A DNA stretch of 31,563 nucleotides. It comes from Pleurotus djamor. Its lineage: Eukaryota; Basidiomycota; Agaricomycetes; Agaricales; Pleurotaceae. Every line of letters begins with the position of its first letter. Position 1 is the first letter of the stretch. Below the pieces are notes generated by a model. It made no database searches. It worked only from the letters and a program-made list of their open reading frames with translations, and had not been told where the DNA came from. The position numbers and the translations under genes are program-made. Positions 11,879 through 22,188 of this stretch are shown in pieces. The stretch is taken from contig JAPEVF010000536.1 in NCBI GenBank assembly GCA_029747585.1, forward strand, positions 1 to 31,563. Reading direction: 5' to 3'.

Positions 11879-14851
11879 TGTGTTGGTGGATGCGATGAGT
11901 AATGTTGATGCGACTGATCAGAGTCCTAAAGTGGTTACTTGAGGATGCACATGACACCACTGACTGCGTCATTCGAGACAAGTCCATAACCCACTATGCG
12001 ACCAGACAGAAAAACAATTCAGACTCCGTGCTAGCATAGTAATTACGTCCAAGTTCGCTTTGAGTTGTATAGTTATCGTTATCAGGTGACATTCACGCAA
12101 AAATTGCAGTTTGGAGGGAGACAACGGGTTCAAAATGGCATGAAGGGGGAGCGAGCGACACAACTTCGTCGTCCATGATAGTGTTCGAATGTACATGTCG
12201 AAGTTGAGGACTCTATCGTAGAGTACAAACTCTAGTTCTCATGGATGGTCGGCACCCGGATGGCCAATTTCTGGACGAATATACGCAGGAGAAGAGGTTT
12301 CCGCGCGTAGACATACCACGGCGAGGCTCAGTAGAGATTTTTGCAGTGCAGAGACAATCTTTCAACGAGCCTCGATGCTCGGGTCCGGAATTATTGTGCT
12401 GTTCAGAAACGGATGAGGAAAACGAGAGAACCTTTTTGTGGAGCGTGGCGAACTCACCGTTATCATTGGAGGAGTCGGGATGAAGCTAGACGGCTCTGGA
12501 GACAGCCTGGAATCATCGGGAAAGATGATACATGGTTCATGAACGCCTTCCGAGGTTCATTCATATGAACTAGGGGATTGGTGTATGGGGCCGATTAATT
12601 GTACTGGAGCAAATCATCGGTGAGTGGGTTACAAGTTTGAATTCCAGCTTTATGAACATGTGGGCTTCCCTTTCAACATCCAGACCGTGTTCTTTTTACT
12701 GTCAGCTGAGGCCCTTCGTGAACCGTGCAAATAGTTGAAAATCTGGATCTGTTTGGACGCACGCGAGGGACGCCTTGGAGGTATCGGGAAAAGATTTCGA
12801 GATACAGAAGGTCATGGCTCGTGCCGCGAAGACATTCTGGGGGCCTGTTACGAGTGTCGCGTGGTCGAGCTGTCTTGGTATGAGATTGCTGTATACCTGA
12901 TTTGTGTAGAACGACGGTTCGAACGGACGGACGGCCTTGACACGACCAAGCACCGACTGCGTTCGAAGGCGTTGTGAGCTACCTAGCAAACGTGAAAGAA
13001 TAAACTCGTACATTAATGGTATCGAACAGATGCCGTGCTTGTCGGAAGGAGTACTCGAAAGTAAATGGTTGCGGATTCGAAGAAGATAACACGCATGATG
13101 AGAGATTGGCTTGCTGAATGGAGGCAGCTTTACCGAAGACAAGCATGTTTGTAGATAGGATTCGTAGGTCTGTCTCACATGTGTGATAGACGTTCGTTCA
13201 AGTTCAGACACTTGTCATGTTTCTTCACGATCATGTTCAACACCTCTCAGTCGGAGATCAGGTCTCCAGGACGATACCCGGGAGTGACTGAGTTGTAACG
13301 TCGCAAACCGGGAGTGATTACATTTACTGAGACTCTTGACTTGTCGATTACGCGAGTTCAATCCCAGAAAGTATGAATTGCAAGTTTGGCATGACCGTTG
13401 ATCTGTGGACATGACAAGAGAGTAAGCTCTTCCGAAGAGAAAGTATTCATTTAGTGACTTACGTGTCTTGCGACTCTACGAAGTCAACCGCTAAGTCCAG
13501 TGGCCCAGGTCATTCCCAAGAGTTTCCCCGAAGTGGGCCTCGGAGTCGACTGGAAGATGGCATGAACGCCATAGATTAGGATAGAGTCACTAGAGCAGGC
13601 GGTACAGTTTTTTCGGGTTCATTGGAGAATATTTGAATCGCATATCGCTGATACGGCCAAGTTCCAAGAAAGAAGGTCACTGATCGACAGAAACGGTGTA
13701 GTGGGTGCCATCGGTTGAGAAATTAGCGCCTATCGTTCTACGTTTTTCGTCCTTACCCCTTTCAACCTAACATTCCCCAAGGCTTCACGATGGGCGATTC
13801 GACGATAAACCTACCCAACTCTTCTGATTTCTTCATGCTATTGCATACCTAAAGGACCCCTGCGTTATGATTGTCCCAGAAAGCCGAACAATGGACGACT
13901 CATCTCCAGTCATCGCTTTTGCCAACCAAATCCCCCAGGATGAGGCGCAAAGTCGACCACCTCCTCGTAGATCAATGGGGGATCATGGGCAAGACGAGGC
14001 CTTTCTGAGGCCGCGTGCTGTCGAGACCTATAAATCTTCGGGGTGCTGGAAAATCTCTACTTGTTTGCACACTCTTTTCCTCTCGAGCCGTCGTGAAGAT
14101 GTTCAATCCGCTCAAGTTCAAGGCTTCTGGTAAGTACGTCTTAGTTTTGATGCGCCTTGTTGATTCAGCGTCTGTGTTCCCAGAATAGATATGTCGCGCG
14201 CTCACTGTCGCCCCCTTGGGGCACTTTCGTGCGGCGCGTAAACTCTGCACCATAGAATTGCGTCGACCGATGCCAGTACATCATCTCATACGATGCTCAT
14301 AGTCCTTGGCTCATCATCGCCTCGGTCGCGTACAAGCGGTTGGGCTGGCATCCATCTGCATCATCCTTCGTTTGATCTTGCATACGTGTACCAGTACACG
14401 GCCGCCTTGTCGACATGTCCTCTAAGCTAAACCGGACGCACGGTGCTGTTATTGTGGGCCCAATTGCGCTCCCAGCACGAGTTTCTCTGACATGCACTGG
14501 TTTCGTCCGAAGGGGACGCAGGGTGCGCACATGTCTTGTCATGAACCCATCTTTGCGAGGGCATTCTATATCAGGCAAATCTCGGTGACTCACCTCTTCA
14601 GCATCTGGCACCGCTACTGCTCCTTCGTAAATGGCGGTATCTACCTGGATTTCCGATTTCTGGGCCAATCAGTCGTTCTCGTCCCTTTATTTGATGTCTC
14701 ATCGTAGGGAATCGAGGAGGTTGATCTATTAAAGAGGAAACGATACAAGATTGCGCGAGAGCTGGTCTATGGCTCGAGCCGAAGATGGAGAGAAAACCTG
14801 ACAAACATGAATGATAAGATGATCACGGAACAACGATAGCAACAGTCCACA
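11879..14851. other. Unassigned region upstream of the MIF-like gene, with orphan exon-like pieces
   Basis: No gene model can be supported over about 3 kb. Pieces worth noting on the minus strand: an exon-like block at 14594-14659 bounded by a branch-like CTGAT, CCCAG and GTGAGT; and a tail reading PNLQFILSGIELA then stop (about 13346), reached through a GTAAGT..CCACAG intron that follows VDFVESQD. On plus, TATAAA at 14029-14034 lies 70 bp before an ATG at 14099 whose short frame ends at GTAAGT. A perfect 7-bp inverted repeat, CGTGTAC-CA-GTACACG, lies at 14385-14400. One copy of a dispersed repeat is at 12016-12058. None of these gives a recognisable protein. Confidence 0.45.
12016..12058. 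repeat. Diverged dispersed repeat, copy 1
   Basis: Contains AATTCAGACTCCG (12016-12028) and TACGTCCAAGTTCGC (12044-12058), both found exactly and in the same order at 18013-18044. Here they are separated by 15 bases that include TAGCATAGTAATT. Confidence 0.6.
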
Positions 14852-16530
14852 CTATCCAGAGGCGAAGAAGCGGGATTTTTCCTGCTGATACTTGTCATAG
14901 GCATCGTGCCACTCCGGAGACGCAATCGGAAGCATGCCCTTTCCCATTTGCCTGGCGTACGCAAGGTAGTCGGATGCTAGAACCGTGAGCGAGGTTAATA
15001 CAAATTGCCCTACTTTTCGTGGAGAAGGATTCTAATCGTACCCAGATCCAAAGCTTTCACCACCGTGTCGCCACCACTGTCGCGAAACATTCCTACAAGC
15101 ATCTTGGTCAAGGCCTGCTCCTCGGCGTTGCGTGCCTTATCCATTGCCTTCTTCCTGGCCTTCCGCTCCCCTTGTTCATCCGACGGACCATTAGTCTCGT
15201 TGGATGAAGATGCCGAAGGGGTCGTTGCGTCTACTACTGTAGGGACCGATAAATGGAAACCTTGCACATTGCACCATTCATTGACGACCTGTATGTTGGG
15301 AGGTATGACCGTGTTGGCCATCAGGTATCTGATGACTTTGATTGCTGATTTATGCATGGTCAAGTCAGCAGGTGGTGCAAGGTGATTCCTCGTTGCGTAC
15401 CTGTCCTGAGGGCATCGTTGGACGTCCTGCACCTGGGAAAGAGAACTTTGAATTGTCTCTTTGTTGTCTCCCGTGCTTTGTTGCGTTCGCGATCGGCGGT
15501 TCGCTTCTTAATCCTCCTGGGATCACGAGGTGGATTACCTGTGCACGGCGTTGGCGAAGGGAGGGCTGCGTTCTGCGAAGGGCACGGAGTCTTGGAATCC
15601 CAATTTTCAGACCGCCTGGAACACGGTTGACGTCGATACGCCGGACTCACTGGATATGTGATGCTATCGTTGTTCCATCGCGACTCTGAAATTGGGCTTG
15701 CTTTGCTCTGACTGCCTGCGTTGGCAAGGACATCCTTCTGAAGCGCCGAGTGTGTCAACCAAGGCATACCAGCCAGTTGCGCTGAGCCTGGAGTTTCGGT
15801 GTATTCGTATTCCTCGAGCCTGGAATGATCACCAGCGTAGGGGATCTGAACGGCGGGTTAGCGTCATCACATAGTGTGTAGGCAATGGTTTACATCCAAG
15901 CGTTGGTCAGATCGCCCTACGTCGCGCCCCCTCTNCGACGTCCCTCTGCTCATCGCCTGCCGCTCCATATGCCGGGCCACTTTGGAACGTCGTCGTTCGC
16001 CATTGAATATCTGGACGATTTTCTGTGACTGAGAGCCTGCTGGAAACTTCCACATATTGAACAACCGTGGGGTAGGTGTCCTGTACACCAATATCTGGAT
16101 GAAAAAGTGGGGTGATGAAGATCGGAGACCCAGGTCCAATTCCATCGGGGTTGGTCGCGTTCTCGTTGTGGGCGTCGGAAAATGGGACGAGAATGAAGCG
16201 AATCGCGGGACCGCTAGGCTCAGAGCCAGTGATATCATCCGATGGGCTGTTATCCATCGAAGAAGTCACAGAAGCTGGCTGGTTATAGGCTTCGTGAACG
16301 TTAAAGCCTCCTTGAGCTTCTTGAGCTTGTGATACATGTCGTGCTTGGATATTTGCGTCGGTCCTGAGCTCCGCGAAAGTGTCGAAGTTGTCGAAGGAGA
16401 AGTGGCCCAGCCCGCCTCGGTGAAGGCTAGAGTTGGGGACGCTGTCGTATACATTTTGGCGTATTTGTGTGGCGGAGTCGTCCGTTGCCTCAAAGGCGGT
16501 GATGTCGTTGGACGAGGCCGGGTATGTCAT
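14852..16530 (-). CDS. Hypothetical protein, possible basic helix-loop-helix regulator
   Basis: Four exons: 16530-15894, 15845-15401, 15344-15042, 14976-14852, giving 502 residues after dropping the N at 15935. Introns are 48-65 nt with GTAAAC, GTACGC and GTACGA donors. The start at 16530 (CGACAATGAC) is preferred over an in-frame ATG at 16566. Residues 1-320 are low in complexity and rich in Ser, Asn and Pro. Residues about 321-345 are strongly basic (RRIKKRTADRERNKARE, then TTKRQFKVLF), and after an intron comes AIKVIRYLMANT. This order of basic helix, short loop and amphipathic helix suggests bHLH, but it is an inference. A Lys/Arg/Ala-rich segment and a C-terminal block with SPEWHDAYDKYQQEKSRF follow. 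No catalytic motif. If the bHLH reading is right it would be a nuclear DNA-binding dimer; its targets cannot be inferred. Confidence 0.72.
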
Positions 16531-19395
16531 TGTCGATGGATCCACGCTCAAGACGAAGACGAGCAAAATCGATGGCTGAACCGCTTGGAAACGTTTTGAA
16601 GGAGGGGGACTGGGGCAACCACGGCTGTTCCTAATTGCCCTCTCATTTTCCTACCCAGCTGCTCCGCGAGTCCGCTTTCCATCACAATTTGCAGACCTCT
16701 AACGTCAGTTGGCCGGGGTGTTGAGTACAAATTCAACAGCTCGAACAGTGGTTTGAGCAGGCAAACCAGCTCGTCCCACCCGAAGATTGCGACTCACCTC
16801 GGTCATAAGGGCACGGTTCAACGACGAGTAACATCTCATGTTCAGAAGAAATAGACATGCAACATTCACTGATTCTACGACCTCGCCCCTGTTTTATGAC
16901 AGCAATCAAGGAAGCTCATTGAGCGACATAATTCAGAAAGTCCTCAAGCATGTTATATCCTCGTATGTGAAATCAATATGGACGTACAAGCAGCGATTGG
17001 CGAGTGCCCTCCCGGCCTGCGTCTCGAAATCATCCGGTACCAAGACTCGACGTCTTTCTGGAGGTCGCCGTGCTATATGCAAGTGCGCTGGACATCGTTC
17101 TTCCTACAACATTGTTTGCTTGTTGTCGCTTTTTACCATCGATCCGATTCGTCCCACCTGCACACAAACTGATGACCTTGTTCGAACCATGCGTAATTTT
17201 GCTGTGCGTATACTTGACGGCTGGAATCAATCCCTCATTCCCACATCTGGCCGCTGGCGATCCGCCAGGCTCGTTTTCCTACCCGTGACTTGTCAGGGCT
17301 AGCTTATTGCTCATTGGCCCAGAGAATTTTGGTACGCGTCAGACTTGCCGTTAATGGCCACATTGGTTCGAGTCTCTAGCTCGTTGAAGCGTGTGAAGGC
17401 CAGGTGCTCGTAGGAACTGAAGCTCGAAGCCACGAGCCCTGCATTCAACCCCACCCCTTCGCCGAACCTCAGTAACTCTGCAAGACCCCCGACGATGTTC
17501 GTTTACTCCCCCCGCAGAATCAACAATTCCACTCTGATGCCCAAACGTCCCCTGTACGATTTCGATTGCTTGTGCCGCTCGCGCTGGATCAATTTATCCT
17601 TCTCGCTGCCCTCCTATCGCCCTTGGCCGATCCTTATCCTTGGAAACCTCCCTCATGCACTCGCCAGTGTTTTCGCAATTATCCTTCTAATTCTCGCAGA
17701 TGGACGTCATCAATACGCAGCATATAAAACAAATTCACCGACAAGGAAATTCTGGTGCAAAAGCGTGGGTGGCACCGCATCAGGACACAAGTCGAAGCCC
17801 ACAGGCAACAGCCATTTAGCGGCGCTGGGGGTGCCGCGGAGCTAGGGGAAATGCGTACGAGGTGAGCTGTGTATATAACAAATCCATCGGTTGGGCACTT
17901 GCCCACAACTTACGGGGCTCAGAACGGCTTTGAACCCATAGTGGTACAGCATCTATCATGGTGTCTGGCGATTCACTGAAGTCAAATCAAACAACGCCTG
18001 TCGTAGCATGATAATTCAGACTCCGAGGCTACGTCCAAGTTCGCCGTGCCATGAGGCAGTGAAGCGCGACGAGACCGGTGCACAGGGGCTGTTGAAGTCT
18101 TCATTGCAGATCATGAGTTCGTCTCCGTTCGATCATGGGTGGAAATGTCAGCCCGGGTCGTTGACAATACCAGTGGGTGATGGGTCACCTTCAAGATTCA
18201 CAAGCCGCGACCACCCCGACGACCACAAATGATGTCTTCTCCTTTTCTTCTTCTTCTCTTGCACCTTTTAGCTAAACTGCAGTTGATATCTACCACTTAC
18301 TGGCCAAAGATATTCCACGTCGAAGTCAGGCAGCTGCACAGTGACTTCAGGTTGACTCTAAGTCGGTTAGCGCCAGTTAGCGCCAACTGTGCATTTCTTT
18401 GAATCTTTCCTCCAACGGACATCAACGACTCCCTCTCGGACATTGATTGTAAGAACGACGTTCTGATGATGCGAAAGGCCGACCAATTTATAAACAGGAA
18501 ATACACCAGAACAGGCTGTCTGACCTGAGTTCATCATCGAGGCATATAAACTCCTGATACGGTTCAATGGAAGATATGTAGTCGTTTGTGCGCTGTCTCT
18601 ACTCGGTGGCCATGAGGATGCTCAAACCTGACCTAGCATAGGTGCACTGACGGCTTTCCCGACATTTCATATCAAGCAAAGTGGATCCACGGCCTCCCAC
18701 GCAACGGCACGATCACACTGAAGCGTGTGCGCAGACCCTTGGCGCTTCCACGAACGTCCGGGAAATGAATCTTTGCAAGGACGCCCGTGTCAGACTAATC
18801 TTGGTTGCACACATCTCCTGAATGTAGCACACCCGGCCGTACTGGCTACAGCTCTGTGACCGCAGCCCCTTCGTGGGCGACTTCAACTACCCGAATTTCC
18901 GATTCCTACACTAGTCGGTCTGTCGCTTGATGTGTGGCCCTAGTGAATCATGGTGAACTGCCTGTGCATGTGAACAGCCAGGAAGCCTCGTCAAGTGACG
19001 AGGGGTTCATCTGACCTTTTTCTTCGGCAGAAAAGGCCCGGGAATCAGAGTTTATTCTTCACCTTTCTTGAAGGCAAAGCGATTTGAGCTAGCACAAGTC
19101 AGTTAGTAATGTATGTACTTGCATCCTTGAGGTGCGACATTTGAAGAAGGCTTCCTGCTCTGGAAATACAAGTTGAGATAGGACTGGAGTTATTGACGGG
19201 CTGGGCTCATGCTATAGCTATTTACTGTCACGGGGTCCACGACGTTCGCTTTGTGGTTTCGCAGGTCATAATCATAGCTGAGGGAGGTGTGTTCATCAAG
19301 CGGAAGGTTCACATCGTTATACAAAAAAAAACAGTAAAATACATGCCAAATTAAAGACGATACTCATTATTGATTGTTTACGATTAATGGAATTC
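16531..19395. other. Unassigned region between the possible bHLH gene and glutathione reductase
   Basis: About 2.9 kb without a supportable gene. The first few hundred bases should be the promoter of the minus-strand gene. Frames at 16838-17302 (154 codons, plus), 17004-17288 (plus) and 17495-17845 (plus) overlap one another or open minus-strand frames and show no known motif. On minus, about 18300-18530, a stretch reading VVLTINVREGVVD can be joined through a GTCCGT..GCTAAC..CTTAG intron to SQPEVTVQLPDFDVEYLWP before GTAAGT; it looks protein-like but I cannot name it. A second copy of the dispersed repeat is at 18013-18044. The last few hundred bases include the 3' UTR of the reductase gene. 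Confidence 0.45.
18013..18044. repeat. Diverged dispersed repeat, copy 2
   Basis: Same two words as at 12016-12058, here 4 bases apart; TAGCATGATAATT precedes the first word instead of lying between them. Confidence 0.6.
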
Positions 19396-21478
19396 CTAGC
19401 GGAGAGTAACGAGTTCTATCACATTATCCGTTAGCCCGAACATATCATTGGGACGGAAGCAAGTGAACGAACCTTCAGCGGAAGTAGGATGGATAGCAAC
19501 AGTATCATCCAAATCCTGCTTCGTCGCCTTCATCTTGACAGCAACACCAAACCCTTGCATCACCTCATCACTTCCCAATCCGAGGATGTGCACACCAACC
19601 ACGCGCTCTTCCTCGCCGACACAGATGAGCTTGTACATAGACGGTTCCTTGTGCTCTTCGGGAACCATGGAGAAGTAAAGAGCACGGAAGTTGGATTTAT
19701 CTGGGCAGCGGGTTCAGCAGAGGCGAGCGTAAAAGTGAGGGAGATCACTTACAGATCTTCACTTGGTCTTTACCATACTTCTCGACAGCTTCGGCCTCAG
19801 TGAGTCCAACAGTTCCAATGGTGGGATGTCTTGACGACGTCAGTCATGTCATTACCTCGAAGGGTGAGAAATATGCTCACGAGAAAACGACGGTGGGGAT
19901 ATCCTCATAAGAAAGCTTGTCATTCTTAAACTTCTCAGGTCCGAATAGTCTGTTTGCCAGCCTTCGTCCGGCAGCGATGGCGACGGGAGTCAACAACGCC
20001 TTGCCTTGAACATCGCCAACAGCGTAAATTCCAGGGACAGAAGAATTTTGGTATTCATCGACCACAACATCGCCTTTCTTGTCCAATTTGACACCGAGTT
20101 CCTCGAGGCCAAGGTTCTCCGTGTTGGCGTGTCGTCCAATGGCCCAGAGAAGTACATCAACTTCGAGCTTCTCGCCGGTATCAGTGTGGACAGTAAGAGT
20201 CTGCCCTTTGGCACCCTCGACCTTAGTAACGTTGGTTTTCTTGTGGATATTGATACCGGTATGCTCCATCCATGGGGTGATGGAATCTTGGATAGATTGA
20301 TCGAACGTTCGCAAGACTTTCTCGTGTCGGATGAGGAGATGCGTCTCAGTACCCAACGAATTGAAGACTCCTGCGAGTTCGACAGCGATGTAACCAGCTC
20401 CGACAACTGCGACGCGTTTTGGCTGCTCTTCGAGATCAAAGAAGCCGTCGCTGTTGATACCTAGAGAAGCCCCAGGAATTTTGTCGTCACTAGGAATAGT
20501 TGGGCGACCACCAGTAGCCACAAGGATTTTGTCGGTATTAAGGGTGTATTTCGTACCGTCTGGGCGAGTAACTTCAACTTGGGTAGGAGAGAGGAGCTTT
20601 CCATGACCGTGGTGCTCCTCGACGCCCTCCTTGGTAAGGTTGTTGGAATATATGCCGTTCAATCTGCGGATATATGCGTCTCGTTGGGGTTTGAACGAAG
20701 CCCAGTCGAATTTGGGGTTCTCGACGTTGAATTTGTATCCAGGAGCATGGAACTTGAGCTTGTCCATGAGGTCGGCGGCGTGCCACATTACCTACACAGA
20801 GTTCAAGTTCCAGCCGAAGTGTACGAGTTGCAAAACTCACTTTCTTGGGTACACATCCTAGACATATGCGTGTCATTCACTGCAGAAATCTCGACAGTAT
20901 TGATACTACATACCAACATTGACGCAGGTACCGCCCAGGTTGGGCGAGACCTCAATCACTGCGACCTTGGCTCCGTATGAAGCCGCCCGCCTCTGTCCGA
21001 TGGAATTAAGTCGGACGTTAGCAATCGCGCCCAACCAGCACTGCAGAGTGTGCATACCGATCCAGCTACGCCTCCGCTACCACCTCCGATGACTACGTAG
21101 TCATACTTTTCGTGTCCGGGCTTGGTGACTGGGGCCATGGCAGACGAAGATGCAGAGAAAGCTCGCGATATCTGGAGACCCGAGTCAGAACCATATATAC
21201 GCACATTTCCGAGATACAAGTCCTCGAAACGCCAAGAAGAGATCAAGATGGTTGATAGTGAAAGAGAGAGATAGCAGAACGGGCATCGCAAGGCATACCT
21301 GCGAAAGTCTAAGGCTTGGCGAGGAGGTGGATGCAGCTATCCTGTTCGCGGTGCGGGTGAAGACGGTGATGGAGGCCAGTTCTAAAGAGCAATTGGGGAC
21401 ATGTGAGGCTCCACATTTATAGCAGTTGGCAAACCCTGGAGCCTGCTTACTTGCAAACGCTCGCGCGATCGAACTCAT
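19396..21478 (-). CDS. GLR1: Glutathione reductase (NADPH)
   Basis: Reduces glutathione disulfide with NADPH, using FAD and a redox-active disulfide. Eight exons in the long form: 21478-21299, 21171-21058, 20992-20914, 20857-20841, 20791-19881, 19829-19753, 19700-19473, 19415-19396; 541 residues. From the internal ATG at 21138 (TGCCATGGCC) it is 470 residues, the normal enzyme size. Seen: FAD-binding GGGSGG (long-form residues 89-94), redox motif CVNVGC (Cys121/Cys126), NADPH-binding [11 protein letters not shown] near 261 with Arg285 and Arg291 as expected for NADPH rather than NADH, and the C-terminal HPTSAEE with the catalytic His-Glu pair. Residues 61-71 ([11 protein letters not shown]) look like the end of a mitochondrial presequence. 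The second redox Cys is on a 17-nt exon. It is divergent from the alpha-xylosidase gene. The family is certain; which start is used is not. Confidence 0.95.
21416..21421 (-). promoter_or_regulatory. Candidate TATA box inside the long-form first exon of GLR1
   Basis: CTATAAATG on the minus strand. If used, transcription would begin downstream of the ATG at 21478, the first intron (21298-21172) would lie in the 5' UTR, and translation would start at 21138 without the mitochondrial presequence. Confidence 0.4.
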
Positions 21479-22188
21479 GGATGGGCTGGGCCGAGATCTG
21501 TAAGCACCGCGTCTCGGTCACATGGCCATGCTTATATTCCAGGGGTAAAGTCAGCCTCCTGAGTCAGGATTTCTTGGTGAGCCTTCATGGCCACGGTACT
21601 CTCTCTGAAAGACTGGCGATACAGTAAATTCCTGTTTGAAAGCAGGGGGGTGATGTTCCAAGAGTATACACAGCGAACTGAACGCCAATAGTCGATTCGT
21701 CAAACGCCCTGAGTGGATACAAGCACCCATTTGACCATCCTCGAGGATCTCGTATGCGAGTAAACTTTCATCATGGCAGCGATATCAATCTAGTATGTGT
21801 GGGCTTGGTGACAACTTGATGATACGATAAGGGTGGGTCCTCTGAGTCTGACGTATTACAGATGTTCTGCTTGATTGGATGTAGAGACTTGGTAGAGACC
21901 GGCGAGTTAATCGATGCGCGACACTCGCCAGACAGTGAGCTCGTAGGAGACACGACAAAGAATCAAGTAGAAGATAAAGTCCTCAACTCATGATCCATAG
22001 AAGGACTTAGCGGGCCGGGACCCACCCTCTCCACTCTAGCCGATATGTCACCAAGCCAGATCGAATGCACGCACCCTATGTAAATGTGGGAGAATCAGAG
22101 TTATCGATATGTCATATCACATATGTATATAAGAGAACCCACTCGAGATTGAATTCAGAGAAACCGGGTCACCCCAAAGCAAGAAACC
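21479..22188. promoter_or_regulatory. Divergent promoter region between GLR1 and the alpha-xylosidase gene
   Basis: 710 bp between the GLR1 upstream ATG and the ATG of the GH31 gene. Apart from the TATA box on the GH31 side I see no other defined element and no gene. Confidence 0.6.
22126..22133 (+). promoter_or_regulatory. TATA box of the GH31 gene
   Basis: TATATAAG lies 56 bp upstream of the ATG at 22189, a suitable distance for a short fungal 5' UTR. Confidence 0.6.

Noticed and set aside
12370..12410. Cys spacing (CSGPELLCC) resembling the start of a hydrophobin
   Set aside because: The frame continues with acidic, hydrophilic sequence and lacks the other cysteines and hydrophobic segments.
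14029..14129. TATAAA followed by an ATG exon reading MFNPLKFKAS and a GTAAGT donor, reminiscent of the start of a small mitochondrial ribosomal protein
   Set aside because: No downstream exon with the expected LWK..PWR sequence was found; the possible acceptors lead to stops or unrelated sequence.
16838..17302. 154-codon plus-strand open frame
   Set aside because: Length is within chance for this window, other frames in the same place are also open, and no motif is present.
17366..17380. tRNA B-box-like word GGTTCGAGTC
   Set aside because: The flanking 5-nt arms (ATTGG and CTCTA) do not pair and no matching A box or acceptor stem is present.
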